From Streptomyces fradiae (GTDB lineage: Bacteria > Actinomycetota > Actinomycetes > Streptomycetales > Streptomycetaceae): a stretch of DNA of 64,000 nt. The stretch spans positions 7,626,001-7,690,000 of the forward strand of contig NZ_CP065958.1 in NCBI RefSeq assembly GCF_041270065.1, written 5' to 3'. Made by a program: the position numbers and the translations under genes. Under the pieces are notes generated by a model that saw only the letters and a program-made list of their open reading frames with translations, ran no database searches and was not told the DNA's origin. Below, one piece after another: positions 25,716-34,448 of this stretch. Each line of letters opens with the position of its first letter. Position 1 is the first letter of the stretch.

Positions 25716-27221
25716 ATGACCACGCACGAGACGACGGAGACGACAGGTGCGGCGCGGCAGGAGGCGAGGGGCTCGGCACCTGTGGGCGCCGTCGCCCCGG
25801 GGCGCGCCGCCGAGGAACTGGAGCTGAGGCGCGACGAGTTCCGGCTCGCCGTCGACCTCGGAATCGTCCGTACGGTGCCGGGCCCGGCGCCCGGCACCCC
25901 GGACGCCGCCCCGGGGGACAGGGCCCGCCGCCGCGTGCCCCGCGACGAGATCGAACGGCTGCGGGCCGCCCCGGACTTCCCCGACGGACTGCGTGAGCGC
26001 GTCCGAGCCGTCGGTACGGGAGAGGGCGCCGAACTCCTCTCGGTCACCCGCGACCGCTTCGCCCGCCTCGCGCGCACGGGCCACTTCAGCCCCGTCCGCT
26101 TCTACATCAACCGCTACCGGGCCGTCGTCTGGCTCTACCCGGCCGCCGAACTCGCCGAGTTCGCGCTCAACCACCCTCAACTCCTGGCCGGCCGGCTGCC
26201 CCTGGACGTCCGCGCCCAGGCGGACACCGACCACCTCGACTGGCGGCCCCGGAACTGGCGCGCCCGGCGCCTCGGCGTGCTGCTGCGGGCGAGCGACGAC
26301 CCGTGGGTGCGCGCGGCCGCGATCGCCTCGCTCCTCGACCCGTCGCACGTGGCCGAGGTCGTCGACGACCCCTATGAACGGGCCCATCTGGAGCGGCTGC
26401 GGCCCGCGCCGCCGAGCTGGCGGCCGAACGCGCCGACGCCCCGGGAGATCGCCGACCGGCTGATGGTCGCCGACGACCCCGACGAGATCCTCTGGCACCG
26501 GATGAGCCTCGCACTCGCCCTGGACGAGTCCCGCGCGGACCGCGAGGCCCCACGCCCCGGCGCCTGGCCGACCATCCAGACCCCGCCTCCTTCCGGGCGC
26601 CTGGCCCCGAAACCGGGCTCGGCCCCGGCCCCGGTCCCGAGCGGGACTCCGCCCTTGGTTCCGGCCCTGGACCTGCTCCAGCCACCGGCCCTGAGCCTGG
26701 CCCCGCCACCTTCCCTGCGCCCGGGCTCGGGCGCGGCCCCGGCTCTGGGCGCGTCCCCGTGCCTGGCCCCGGGTCTGGCCTCGGTCCCGAGCCCGCTCTC
26801 GCCCCTGGTTCCGGCCCGGGACGTGGTCCCGCCGCCGGCTCTGAGCCCGGCCCCGCCTTCGAGCGTGGGTCCGAACCCGGAGCCGGCCCCGGGACCGGGC
26901 ATGGACCCGGCCCAGCACCTGGCCCCGGGCACGGGCATGGACCCGGCCCCGGACCTGGAGCCGGTCCCGGCCCAGGCCTGGGTGGTCGGGCCGGTCGTCG
27001 ACCCGGACCTGGACCCGGTCCCGGCCCAGGGCCCGGGCGCCGCACCGGTCGTCGGCGCCGCCCCGTGGCCCGTTCCGGCTCCGGTGCCGCAGGCGCGGCG
27101 TGTCGATCGGTGGCCGCCGCGTCCGGCGGCGGTCACGAGGCCGCCCGGCAGACGGGTTCGGCGGAGTCTGCTCGACCGGTGGCGCAGGCGGAAGGAGGCG
27201 GTGCGCGGGCCCGGGGCGTGA
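25716..27221 (+). CDS. Streptomyces-type protein with a very long Pro/Ala-rich tail (possibly DUF6397)
   Basis: The 501-residue protein has a globular N-terminal half. Residues about 30-120 look like a MerR-like pair of helix-turn-helix units ([73 protein letters not shown]). About 165-290 is a helical domain. From about residue 290 to 460 there is a disordered tail of alternating Pro, Ala, Leu and Gly, before a basic end ([19 protein letters not shown]). GGGGGAGGACC lies before the ATG. It is in line with the conservon but separated by 121 bases. I think it belongs to DUF6397 but could not check. Function unknown. Confidence 0.75.
   Translation: MTTHETTETTGAARQEARGSAPVGAVAPGRAAEELELRRDEFRLAVDLGIVRTVPGPAPGTPDAAPGDRARRRVPRDEIERLRAAPDFPDGLRERVRAVGTGEGAELLSVTRDRFARLARTGHFSPVRFYINRYRAVVWLYPAAELAEFALNHPQLLAGRLPLDVRAQADTDHLDWRPRNWRARRLGVLLRASDDPWVRAAAIASLLDPSHVAEVVDDPYERAHLERLRPAPPSWRPNAPTPREIADRLMVADDPDEILWHRMSLALALDESRADREAPRPGAWPTIQTPPPSGRLAPKPGSAPAPVPSGTPPLVPALDLLQPPALSLAPPPSLRPGSGAAPALGASPCLAPGLASVPSPLSPLVPARDVVPPPALSPAPPSSVGPNPEPAPGPGMDPAQHLAPGTGMDPAPDLEPVPAQAWVVGPVVDPDLDPVPAQGPGAAPVVGAAPWPVPAPVPQARRVDRWPPRPAAVTRPPGRRVRRSLLDRWRRRKEAVRGPGA
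26580..27080. repeat. Low-complexity Pro/Ala coding tract
   Basis: About 500 bases are dominated by irregular repeats of CCGGCCCCG/CCGGTCC-type words encoding PAP, PGP and DPAP units. It has no fixed period but clear internal similarity, for example the two GMDPAxxLxP units encoded around 26900 and 26940. Confidence 0.6.
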
Positions 27222-27261
27222 GGCGGGCGCCGGGGTGCGGGGTGGCGGGCGCGCGGGCACC

Positions 27262-28635
27262 ATGGGCCTCAAGAACGTCCTGCCACCGGCCGTCCCGCCC
27301 GCCGGGCGGCCCGCGCTCACCCTGGCCGGCACCGACGCGACGATGACCGAGCTGGCCGCCGTCTCCGGTTCCGGGGCGCAGGCCCGGCGACTCGGCCTGG
27401 TCCGTGAGCTGTTCGGCGCCGCGACGACGGAGGAGCAGGAGTTCTTGGTGCGGTTGTTGTCAGGCGAGGTCCGGCAGGGCGCGCTCGACGCGGTCGCGCT
27501 CGAAGGCGTCGCCCGGGCGGCCGAGGTGCCGCCCGGGGACCTGCGGCGGGCGGTCATGCTCGAGGGCTCGCTGCCGCCGGTCGCGCGCGCCGTGCTCGCC
27601 GAGGGGCCGGACGCCCTGGAGGCGTTCACGCTGCGGGTCGGCAGGCCGGTACAGCCGATGCTCGCGCACACGGCGGGCAGCGTCACGGAGGCCGTCGAGG
27701 CGCTCGGGCCGTGTGCGGTGGAGGAGAAGCTCGACGGCATCCGCATCCAGGTGCACCGGCTCGGCGACGAGGTGCGGGTGTACACCCGTTCCCTCGACGA
27801 CATCACCGGGCGGCTGCCCGAGGTGGTCGACACGGTCCGGGAGGCGGCGGGGGACCGGCTGGTTCTGGACGGGGAGGTGATCGCCCTCGACCTGGCGACC
27901 GGACGGCCGCGGCCGTTCCAGGACATCGCCTCCCGCGTCGGCTCCCGGCTCGACGTGACCACGGCGCGGGCCGCGCTGCCGCTGACGCCCGTGTTCTTCG
28001 ACGTGCTCGCGGCGGACGGCCTGGTGCTGCTCGACCGCCCCGGGCGCGAACGGCACGCCGTGCTGGCCCGTCTGCTGCCCGAGCACCTCCGGGTGCGCCG
28101 GAGGCTGGTCACCGACCCGGCGGACCCGGTCGCCGTCGAGGCGGCCGAGGACTTCTTCCGGGACACCCTGGCCCGTGGCCACGAGGGCGCCCTGGTGAAG
28201 GGCCTCGACGCCCCGTACGTCGCCGGCCGGAGGGGGCGCACCTGGCTGAAGGTGAAGCCGGTGCACACCCTCGACCTGGTGGTCCTCGCCGTCGAACGCG
28301 GGCACGGCCGCCGCACCGGACTCCTGTCCAACCTGCACCTGGGCGCCCGCGCGGCGGACGGCACCTTCGTCATGCTGGGCAAGACGTTCAAGGGCCTCAC
28401 CGACGAGATGCTCCGCTGGCAGACCGAGCGTCTCACCGAACTCGCCGTCTCCGACGACGGGTACACCGTCCGGGTCCGCCCCGAACTCGTCGTGGAGATC
28501 GCCTTCGACGGCCTCCAGCGCTCCACCCGCTATCCCGCCGGCGTCACCCTCCGTTTCGCCCGTGTGCTGCGGCACCGCCCGGACAAGCCGGCCGCCGAGG
28601 CGGACACGGTGGAGACGGTTCTCGCGGCGGGATGA
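27262..28635 (+). CDS. ATP-dependent DNA ligase (LigB type), short N-terminus
   Basis: The 457-residue protein has an ATP-dependent ligase core: adenylation motif I EEKLDGIR (Lys about residue 156), motif [12 protein letters not shown], motif [10 protein letters not shown], motif [16 protein letters not shown], and an OB-fold region ending in [15 protein letters not shown]. Ligase homologues in Streptomyces have about 510 residues and begin with a domain containing two related helical repeats; here the first repeat is missing and the protein begins at the junction before [10 protein letters not shown]. Translation further upstream in the same frame is not ligase-like. The ATG at 27262 lacks an obvious ribosome binding site. 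It converges with the DUF6328-like gene, 14 bases away. Confidence 0.85.
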   Translation: MGLKNVLPPAVPPAGRPALTLAGTDATMTELAAVSGSGAQARRLGLVRELFGAATTEEQEFLVRLLSGEVRQGALDAVALEGVARAAEVPPGDLRRAVMLEGSLPPVARAVLAEGPDALEAFTLRVGRPVQPMLAHTAGSVTEAVEALGPCAVEEKLDGIRIQVHRLGDEVRVYTRSLDDITGRLPEVVDTVREAAGDRLVLDGEVIALDLATGRPRPFQDIASRVGSRLDVTTARAALPLTPVFFDVLAADGLVLLDRPGRERHAVLARLLPEHLRVRRRLVTDPADPVAVEAAEDFFRDTLARGHEGALVKGLDAPYVAGRRGRTWLKVKPVHTLDLVVLAVERGHGRRTGLLSNLHLGARAADGTFVMLGKTFKGLTDEMLRWQTERLTELAVSDDGYTVRVRPELVVEIAFDGLQRSTRYPAGVTLRFARVLRHRPDKPAAEADTVETVLAAG

Positions 28636-28649
28636 CCTGCCAGGGGGAG

Positions 28650-29183
28650 TCAGCTGCCGGGACCGGACGTGTGGCGGTGGCGGACCCAGATCGGGAGCAC
28701 GAACCAGCACAGGAGGTACCAGGCGAGGAGGCCGGCGACGAGCCAGGGGACGAAGGTGGCGCCGGTGGCCACACGGAGCACGAGGAGGAGGGCGGCGCAC
28801 AGGGTGGCGAGGAGGAGCACGAGGCCCACGAGGGTGAGGCGGGAGGCCCAGGTGACCGCGCGGGGCTTGAGGCGGCGCCCGGCGACCATGCGGTGGAAGG
28901 AGACCGGACCGATGAGGGCGCCGGTGGCGGCGGCGCTCAGCGAGACCGTCACGATGTAGATCGTCCGGTCGGTGTCGGAGAGCTCGGGGAAACGCGGGGT
29001 GAAGACGACTGTGAGGAGGAAGCCGAAGAGGATCTGTACACCCGTCTGGGCTACCCGGATCTCCTGCATCAGCTCGGTCCAGCGCCGGTCGGCGCGTTCG
29101 TCGGGGGTCTCGTGGCGGCCCCGGATCAGGCCGTCCCCGTCCGGCCCCGCGGGCTTCCCTGGCCCCTGGCTCGTACCGGACAC
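28650..29183 (-). CDS. Four-helix membrane protein (DUF6328-like)
   Basis: The 177-residue protein has an N-terminal soluble segment (RHETPDERADRRWTELMQEI) and four hydrophobic helices (about residues 50-72, 84-105, 120-140, 146-165). The sequence RVAQTGVQILFGFLLTVVF resembles the actinobacterial DUF6328 family, whose function is unknown. GGGAGG lies five bases before the GTG at 29183. It is monocistronic. Confidence 0.78.
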   Translation of the reverse strand: MSGTSQGPGKPAGPDGDGLIRGRHETPDERADRRWTELMQEIRVAQTGVQILFGFLLTVVFTPRFPELSDTDRTIYIVTVSLSAAATGALIGPVSFHRMVAGRRLKPRAVTWASRLTLVGLVLLLATLCAALLLVLRVATGATFVPWLVAGLLAWYLLCWFVLPIWVRHRHTSGPGS

Positions 29184-29307
29184 GCCGCCTCCCGAGGACG
29201 CTCTCCTCCCACCGTGCGGAGCGCGTGACCGGCCCGCCACCCGGGGCCCTCGCGGGCGGCCGTGCCACGAGGGATGCTGGAATCGGGCACACGAGGAGAT
29301 GAGCGCC

Positions 29308-29676
29308 GTGTACGACTTGCACATCGACACCGATGTCACCGTGCAGCTGAGCGACTGCTGCCGGGAGGACGCCCAGGCCGTCTTCGACGTCCTCGACCGC
29401 ACCTATCAGCTCGAGGACATCGTGAAGCCAGGCCCGGAGGCGGCGACGTCGCCCGCCACCACCGTCTGGATGGCCACCTTCGACACGGCCGGCGGCCGCC
29501 ACGAGGAAACGGCGCCCGTGCCGCTGACCGGCATGGTCGGCGCGCTGCTCACCGGTGGTTACCACGCCGTCGACGAGGTCGAGCGGGTGCTCGCGCGCGC
29601 CTTCGACATCCAGTCCCTCCAGTCCGTCTCCGGCGACCAGGAGACCGAGGCCCGCCTACTCCTCGCGTCCCGCTGA
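29308..29676 (+). CDS. Small hypothetical protein
   Basis: The 122-residue protein begins MYDLHIDTDVTVQLSDCCRE and has a balanced, folded-looking composition (DAQAVFDVLDRTYQL, TTVWMATFDTAGG, DEVERVLARAFDIQ). I do not recognise the family. GAGGAG lies nine bases before the GTG at 29308, which favours this start over the in-frame ATG at 29299 that abuts the same site. It is divergent from the DUF6328-like gene and upstream of the deacetylase gene by 198 bases. Confidence 0.7.
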   Translation: MYDLHIDTDVTVQLSDCCREDAQAVFDVLDRTYQLEDIVKPGPEAATSPATTVWMATFDTAGGRHEETAPVPLTGMVGALLTGGYHAVDEVERVLARAFDIQSLQSVSGDQETEARLLLASR

Positions 29677-29874
29677 CGGGCGAGCACATCCCCCCATCGA
29701 CCCCCGGGCGTCGCGGACGGGCGCCGCCCGGGGCCGCCATGTGCACGCCACCGACCCCGCTCCCTCCCCGGCTATACACCGTGTGTAGAGTCGTCGACGA
29801 GCCGCAGGGCCTCCGCCATGACCAGGCGGGGGCCCTTGCTCGCGAACCAATCTTTCGGGGAAAGCGGGTTGCAC

Positions 29875-30687
29875 ATGTTCCGAACCAAGCCGGGCCGACG
29901 ACACCGGGGCGCCGCCCTCGCGCTGCTCGCCGCGGCGACGCTCGTCGTCTCCCTCACCGGATGCTCGGCCGACACGGTCACGCCCGGCGAGGCGCGCGAG
30001 CAGGCGCCCGCGGACGGCAAGGCGGGCACGGGCGGCAGGTTCGGAGCGGCGGCGCCCGACGCCGTCGACTGCGCCAAGGCCAAGTGCATCGCCCTCACCT
30101 TCGACGCGGGCCCGGGCGAGGACACCCCGGAGCTGCTCGACATCCTCAAGGAGAAGCAGGTCCACGCGACCTTCTTCCTGCTCGGCCAGAAGCACGTCCT
30201 GCGCTATCCGCAGGTCGTCAAACGCATCTCCGACGAGGGGCACGAGGTCGCCAACCACACCTGGACCCACCAGATCCTGACCGACCTCGACGCCGCCGAG
30301 GTCCGCGACGAGCTGTCCCGCACCCAGGACGCGATAGCGAAGATCACGGGCAAGAAGCCCACCCTGATGCGCCCGCCGCAGGGCCGGACCGACGACACCG
30401 TCTCCGACGTGAGCCGCGAACTCGGCCTCTCCCAGGTCCTGTGGAGCATCACCGCCAAGGACTACTCCACCGAGGACACCGCCCTGATACGCCAGCGGGT
30501 CCTCGACCAGGCCCACGGCGACGGCATCATCCTGCTGCACGACATCTACGGCGGCACCGTTCCCGCCGTGCCCGGCATCATCGACGAGCTCAAGCGCCGC
30601 GGCTACACCTTCGTCACCGTGCCGCAGCTCATCGCCCCCGGAAAGGCCGAGCCCGGGACGGTCTACCGTCCCGAGAAGGACGACTGA
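29875..30687 (+). CDS. Lipoprotein polysaccharide deacetylase (NodB domain)
   Basis: The 270-residue protein has a lipoprotein signal peptide with lipobox LTGC (Cys about residue 27) and a NodB/carbohydrate esterase 4 domain from about residue 65. Motif 1 reads TFDAGPG, not the canonical TFDDGP: the first Asp (catalytic base) is kept but the second, a metal ligand in characterised enzymes, is Ala. Motif 2 NHTWTHQ (metal-binding His pair), motif 3 RPPQGRTDD and the late motif IILLHDIYGGT are present. It probably acts on cell-wall or surface glycans outside the membrane. The ATG at 29875 starts the signal peptide; an in-frame ATG at 29818 would only add a non-signal extension. Confidence 0.88.
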   Translation: MFRTKPGRRHRGAALALLAAATLVVSLTGCSADTVTPGEAREQAPADGKAGTGGRFGAAAPDAVDCAKAKCIALTFDAGPGEDTPELLDILKEKQVHATFFLLGQKHVLRYPQVVKRISDEGHEVANHTWTHQILTDLDAAEVRDELSRTQDAIAKITGKKPTLMRPPQGRTDDTVSDVSRELGLSQVLWSITAKDYSTEDTALIRQRVLDQAHGDGIILLHDIYGGTVPAVPGIIDELKRRGYTFVTVPQLIAPGKAEPGTVYRPEKDD

Positions 30688-31074
30688 CCGAACGGGCAAA
30701 ACGGGGTGAGCGGGCTCACACCCGACACCGGGCGCAAGGCGGAACATTGGGTGAAGGTTGACCGTTCATCCTTATGTGACGGCGAAGGGGTCCGGTCCCC
30801 TGGTCCCCCCTCAGCGGCGACCGCTCTTCACCACGTCACGGCAAACGGCCCCGGCTGGAACCCCCCGTCCAGCCGGGGCTCTGTCGTTCCCACGCGCGCG
30901 CCGCACGACCCGCGACCACCCTGTTGGCGGCGCGCGCCCCGGCGCGTTCGCCCCCTTCGAGTGAGTCGCCGCATCGCCCCGCATGGCCACCCCGGCACCG
31001 GGCATTGATCGCCACGACACGGCGGCGATCACACCGCCGGACACCACCGCCCAGGCCCGCCACCAGGGGGAACC
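30688..31074. other. 387-bp intergenic region with a possible short transcript
   Basis: The region holds GGAAC (30741-30745) spaced 18 bases from GTT (30764-30766), a layout compatible with an extracytoplasmic-function sigma factor promoter, and about 90 bases later a strong GC-rich hairpin (30848-30879) followed by CTCTGTCGTT. Together they could frame a non-coding RNA of roughly 100 bases. No coding sequence is supported. The rest up to the lipoprotein gene shows nothing clear. Confidence 0.35.
30848..30879 (+). terminator. Strong hairpin in the deacetylase-lipoprotein intergenic region
   Basis: GCCCCGGCTGG (30848-30858) pairs perfectly with CCAGCCGGGGC (30869-30879) around a 10-base loop. 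It lies 160 bases after the deacetylase stop codon and is followed by a mildly T-rich stretch. Confidence 0.7.
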
Positions 31075-31908
31075 ATGCGCCTCGCGTCCCGCCGCGCGCC
31101 CCGCTCAGCGCACCGGCACGGACTCCTCACGGCCGCCGCCGCGCTCGTCCTCGCCGGCTGCGCCACCGTGCACCCGCACTCCGCCGCACCCGCCGCGCCC
31201 GTCGGCACGGCCGGGGCGCCCGCCTCCGCGCTCGCCACCCGCCAGGCCCAGGACCGGCTCCTCAAGGCCGCCGAGCAGCGGCTCGTCGCCGACTGCCTCG
31301 ACGCCCTGGGCCTCACCCTGCCCCCGGCCCCGGTCTCCCAGGCCCGCGCCCCCGCGCCCGCCCCCGGCCCCGCGGCCGGTGACGCCGACACCCGGCTCCA
31401 GACCGCGCTCTTCGGCCGCGACCCCCGCGAGCTCTCCCTCACCCTGGCCACCGGACACACCGTCACCGCCAACAGCGACGGCTGCGTCGCCGCCGCCCGC
31501 GGCGCGCTGTACGGCGACCAGCACCGCTGGTTCCGCGCCCAGGTCACCGTCGACAACCTGCGCGCCGAGGCCCAGGCCCGGATGAAGGACGACCCCGCGC
31601 ACCGCGCCGCGCTCGACCGCTGGACCCGCTGCGCCGCCCCCTCCGGAGGACCGCGCGCCGGCCGCCCCGACCCCGCCGTCGCCGAACGCTGCACCCGTGA
31701 GAGCGGCCTCGCCGACGTCCGCGCCCGGCTCGAACCCGTCGAGCTCGCCACCGTACGCACCCTGCACCGCGACCAGGTCGCCACCTACGAGCAGCTGCGC
31801 GCCCGCGCACTGCGGCGGGCAGCCGAGCTGTCCGCGCACCCCACCGAGAAAACCGAGAAAACCGCGACAACCGCGACCACCGAGAAGAAAGGCACCGACG
31901 CTTCATGA
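31075..31908 (+). CDS. Secreted lipoprotein of unknown function
   Basis: The 277-residue protein has a lipoprotein signal peptide with lipobox LAGC (Cys about residue 28). The mature part contains four further cysteines (ADCLDALGLTL, SDGCVAAARGALYG, DRWTRCAAPSGG, AERCTRESGLAD) in helical surroundings, suggesting two disulfides in an extracellular fold. The C-terminus is a Thr/Glu/Lys-rich repeat (TEKTEKTATTATTEKK). GGGGGAA precedes the ATG. Its stop codon overlaps the start of the next secreted protein gene (ATGA), so the two are probably made together. I do not recognise the family. Confidence 0.8.
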   Translation: MRLASRRAPRSAHRHGLLTAAAALVLAGCATVHPHSAAPAAPVGTAGAPASALATRQAQDRLLKAAEQRLVADCLDALGLTLPPAPVSQARAPAPAPGPAAGDADTRLQTALFGRDPRELSLTLATGHTVTANSDGCVAAARGALYGDQHRWFRAQVTVDNLRAEAQARMKDDPAHRAALDRWTRCAAPSGGPRAGRPDPAVAERCTRESGLADVRARLEPVELATVRTLHRDQVATYEQLRARALRRAAELSAHPTEKTEKTATTATTEKKGTDAS

Positions 31909-32276
31909 AGCGACTCCTCGGCCCCACCACCGCAGCCCTGCTCGCCCTCGCCGGCGGCCTGGTCCTGACGGCGCCCGCCACCGCCGCCGAATGCCCTTCC
32001 GGGGACTTCTGCGCCTGGCAGGACGCCGACTTCGGCGGTCAGCGCGCCAACTGGAGCGGCGACGACGGCTGGTGGGAGAGCTGGATCGCCGACACCGACT
32101 CGTCCTGGGCCAACCACGGCATCTCGGGACCCGGCATCAAGGACTACGTCCAGGTCTACGAGTCCGCCTGGCAGGGCGGCTCCATGACCATCTGTCTCGC
32201 CCCCGGCCAGGAGGTCGGCTACAACGGGGCCGCCAACGACCGCGGCGACTCCCACATCTGGGCCACCGGCTGCTGA
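31905..32276 (+). CDS. Secreted peptidase inhibitor family I36-like protein
   Basis: The 123-residue protein has a Sec signal peptide (about 1-28, ending TAPATAA) and a small cysteine-containing domain beginning ECPSGDFCAWQDADFGG and ending SHIWATGC. This is typical of the actinomycete I36 / SMPI-like family with a beta-gamma-crystallin-type fold; some members inhibit metalloproteinases. The function of this one is inferred from family only. Its ATG overlaps the stop codon of the upstream lipoprotein gene. Confidence 0.85.
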   Translation: MKRLLGPTTAALLALAGGLVLTAPATAAECPSGDFCAWQDADFGGQRANWSGDDGWWESWIADTDSSWANHGISGPGIKDYVQVYESAWQGGSMTICLAPGQEVGYNGAANDRGDSHIWATGC

Positions 32277-32280
32277 CACC

Positions 32281-32318
32281 CCGGCCCGTCCCCCTGACCA
32301 CGGCGGGGGACGGGCCGG
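32281..32318. terminator. Terminator hairpin after the I36-like gene
   Basis: A perfect 14-bp stem (32281-32294 with 32305-32318) starts 5 bases after the stop codon. It lies between two converging genes and could act for both. Confidence 0.85.
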
Positions 32319-32343
32319 CGCAAGCCGTACGCCGGGGCCCGCG

Positions 32344-33105
32344 TCAGTCCCGGCGCGCCGCGCTCGGATGCCGGAGCGTCGAGGACAGCAGCAGGCCCGC
32401 GCCGCGGACCGTGCTGGTCGCCGGGTCGTTGGCCAGTCGCAGCCGGACACCGAGCCGCAGCGCCAGCCGGCTGGTCAGATCCATCCGCAGGGCGCCGCCG
32501 CCCGCGACCAGGATCCCGCGGCGCAGCGCGCCCCGTACCGCCCCGGTGCGGTCGCGGCGCCAGAGGTCCATGACCATGTCGGCGGCCGTGTGGACCACCG
32601 CGGCCGTCGCGTCGTCGCCCGGTTCCGGCAGGTCGTCGAGGCCGAGCTCGGCGAGCCGCGCGTCCTGCACCATGCCGTCGACCAGCAGGGTGACCTCGGT
32701 CAGCTCCGCGCCCAGGTCGACCACGAGCAGCGGACCGCCGCCGCTGGGACCGGCGTACGCGGCGGCCGCCCGCGCGCTGTTGACGGAGACCACCCGGGCG
32801 GGCCCGAGTTCGGCCACCATCCGCCGGGCCGCCGCCCGCTGTTCGGGCCCGGCCAGGACCGGATGGCACAGCATCACGACGGTGTCGGCCCGGTCGTCGC
32901 CGAACGCCGAGTCGGCGACCTCGCGCAGCAGCCGCTGGTGCGGGGTGGCGTCCGTGACCCGGCCGCGCCGGACCGGGCCGCTCGGCACGTCCGCGAGAAC
33001 GCCCGCGCCCGGTGCCCACACCCGGGTGCGGGAGCTGCCGATGTCGACGGCGAGCCCGCGGACCCTGCCCGCCGGCTTCCGCAGCGCCTCGTACGCCGTG
33101 CTCAT
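32344..33105 (-). CDS. Short MreB/Mbl-like actin-fold ATPase
   Basis: The 253-residue protein has the phosphate-1 motif LAVDIGSSRTRVW (about residue 18), phosphate-2 LLVVDLGAELTEVTLL (about 125) and the adenosine motif GILVAGGGALRM (about 205) of the actin/Hsp70 fold. MreB proteins have about 340 residues, so roughly 90 are missing, mostly in the peripheral subdomains that make filament contacts. Streptomyces is known to carry such a short Mbl protein beside full MreB. No mreC or mreD is nearby. GGAG lies before the ATG at 33105. It may affect spore wall or polar growth. Confidence 0.82.
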   Translation of the reverse strand: MSTAYEALRKPAGRVRGLAVDIGSSRTRVWAPGAGVLADVPSGPVRRGRVTDATPHQRLLREVADSAFGDDRADTVVMLCHPVLAGPEQRAAARRMVAELGPARVVSVNSARAAAAYAGPSGGGPLLVVDLGAELTEVTLLVDGMVQDARLAELGLDDLPEPGDDATAAVVHTAADMVMDLWRRDRTGAVRGALRRGILVAGGGALRMDLTSRLALRLGVRLRLANDPATSTVRGAGLLLSSTLRHPSAARRD

Positions 33106-33207
33106 CCGCTCACTCCTGCCACTGATCATGAGGTGAATTCGCGGCTTCACTATGCAATATCCGGGCGGATTGCGCCATGGTGCCCAGGATCCGCAGGCAA
33201 GGCCGAA

Positions 33208-33233
33208 GCCCGGCACCCCTGCGGGCGCCGGGC
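33208..33233 (-). terminator. Hairpin after hmp
   Basis: GCCCGGCACCC (33208-33218) pairs with GGGCGCCGGGC (33223-33233) except for one A-C mismatch, with a CTGC loop. It begins 18 bases beyond the hmp stop codon. Confidence 0.65.
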
Positions 33234-33251
33234 GGAAGGGGTGGCGGGCGG

Positions 33252-34439
33252 TCAGGCCGCGGCACCGAGCCACAGGTCGGGGCCGAAGACCTCGTAGTGC
33301 ACGTCCGCCGCGGCGACACCGCGGCCGAGCAGGTCGCCGCGCACCGCGCGCATGAAGGGCAGCGGGCCGCACAGATAGGCGGTCACGCCCTCCGGCAGGT
33401 CGAGCGCGGTGACGTCGGCGCGGCCGAGGCGGGCGTCCGCGGCGCCCGGCTCCTCGTACCAGAGGTGCAGCGAGCCCTGCGGCAGCGCGTCGACCAGCCG
33501 GCGCAGCTCCTCGCGGTGGGCGTGGCCGGCGGGGGAGCGGTCGGCGTGGACGACGGTGACCGGGCGGGTCGAACCGGTCGCGACGAGGTGGTCCAGCATC
33601 GCCAGCATGGGGGTGGAGCCGATGCCCGCCGAGGCGAGCAGCAGCGGGCCGTCGCCCTCGGGAAGGACAAGGTCGCCGAAGGGCTCGGACACGGCGACCC
33701 GGTCGCCGACGGTGCCGTGGGCGTGCAGCCAGGAGGAGACCTCGCCGGCCGGGTCGCCGTCCACGCGCTTGACGGTGATCCGCCAGTCGGGGCGGCCCGG
33801 GGCGGTGGACAGGCTGTACTGGCGGATCTGCCGGGCGCCGTCGGGCAGCGTGACCTGGACGCTCACGTACTGGCCGGGCCGGAAGTCCGCGGTGGGCCGG
33901 CCGTCGGGGCGGCGCAGCGTGAAGGAGACGGTGTCGGCGGTCTCCTCGTCCCGTCCGGCGATCTCCATCGGGTGCCAGACCTCGCCCTCGGCGACCCCGC
34001 GCCCCTCGTAGAGCCGGGCCTCCAGCGCGATCAGGGCGTTGGCCATCAGCCAGTACACCTCGTCCCAGGCCTGGGCGACCTCCGGCGTCACGGCGTCGCC
34101 GAGGACGGCGACGATCGCGGCGAAGAGGTGCTCGTGGACGATCTTGTACTGCTCCGAGGTGACGCCGAGCGAGGCGTGCTTGTGGGCGATCCGCGAGAGC
34201 ATCACGTCGGGGCGGGTGTCCGGGTGCTCGAGCAGGGCGCCCGCGAAGGCGGCTATGGAGCCGGCCAGCGCCTTGCGCTGGTCTCCGGTGGCCTGGTTCC
34301 CGCGGTTGAACAGATCCCGCAGCAGCTCGGGGTGGGCGGCGAACATCCCCGCGTAGAAGCGCTCGGTGATCTCGTCGAGGGCCCCGCCGACGGCGGGAAG
34401 GGTGGCGCGGACGACCGGTGCGGACTGCTCGGACAGCAT
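33252..34439 (-). CDS. hmp: Flavohaemoprotein, nitric oxide dioxygenase
   Basis: The 395-residue protein is a complete flavohaemoglobin that converts NO and O2 to nitrate using NAD(P)H. The globin domain (1-140) has the proximal-histidine region RIAHKHASLGV; the FAD domain follows with RQYSLST (about residue 205), and the NAD domain with LLASAGIGSTPML and AYLCGPLPFM, ending YEVFGP. Its promoter region contains a likely NsrR box, and the nsrR gene lies directly upstream on the same strand, 106 bases away. This is the classical NO-detoxification unit. Confidence 0.96.
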   Translation of the reverse strand: MLSEQSAPVVRATLPAVGGALDEITERFYAGMFAAHPELLRDLFNRGNQATGDQRKALAGSIAAFAGALLEHPDTRPDVMLSRIAHKHASLGVTSEQYKIVHEHLFAAIVAVLGDAVTPEVAQAWDEVYWLMANALIALEARLYEGRGVAEGEVWHPMEIAGRDEETADTVSFTLRRPDGRPTADFRPGQYVSVQVTLPDGARQIRQYSLSTAPGRPDWRITVKRVDGDPAGEVSSWLHAHGTVGDRVAVSEPFGDLVLPEGDGPLLLASAGIGSTPMLAMLDHLVATGSTRPVTVVHADRSPAGHAHREELRRLVDALPQGSLHLWYEEPGAADARLGRADVTALDLPEGVTAYLCGPLPFMRAVRGDLLGRGVAAADVHYEVFGPDLWLGAAA

Positions 34440-34448
34440 GGGGGCTCC

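Noticed and set aside
25644..28526. A 960-residue open frame on the minus strand across the Pro-rich and ligase genes
   Set aside because: Low-complexity Arg/Ser/Gly translation without motifs; the plus-strand genes have ribosome binding sites and ligase motifs.
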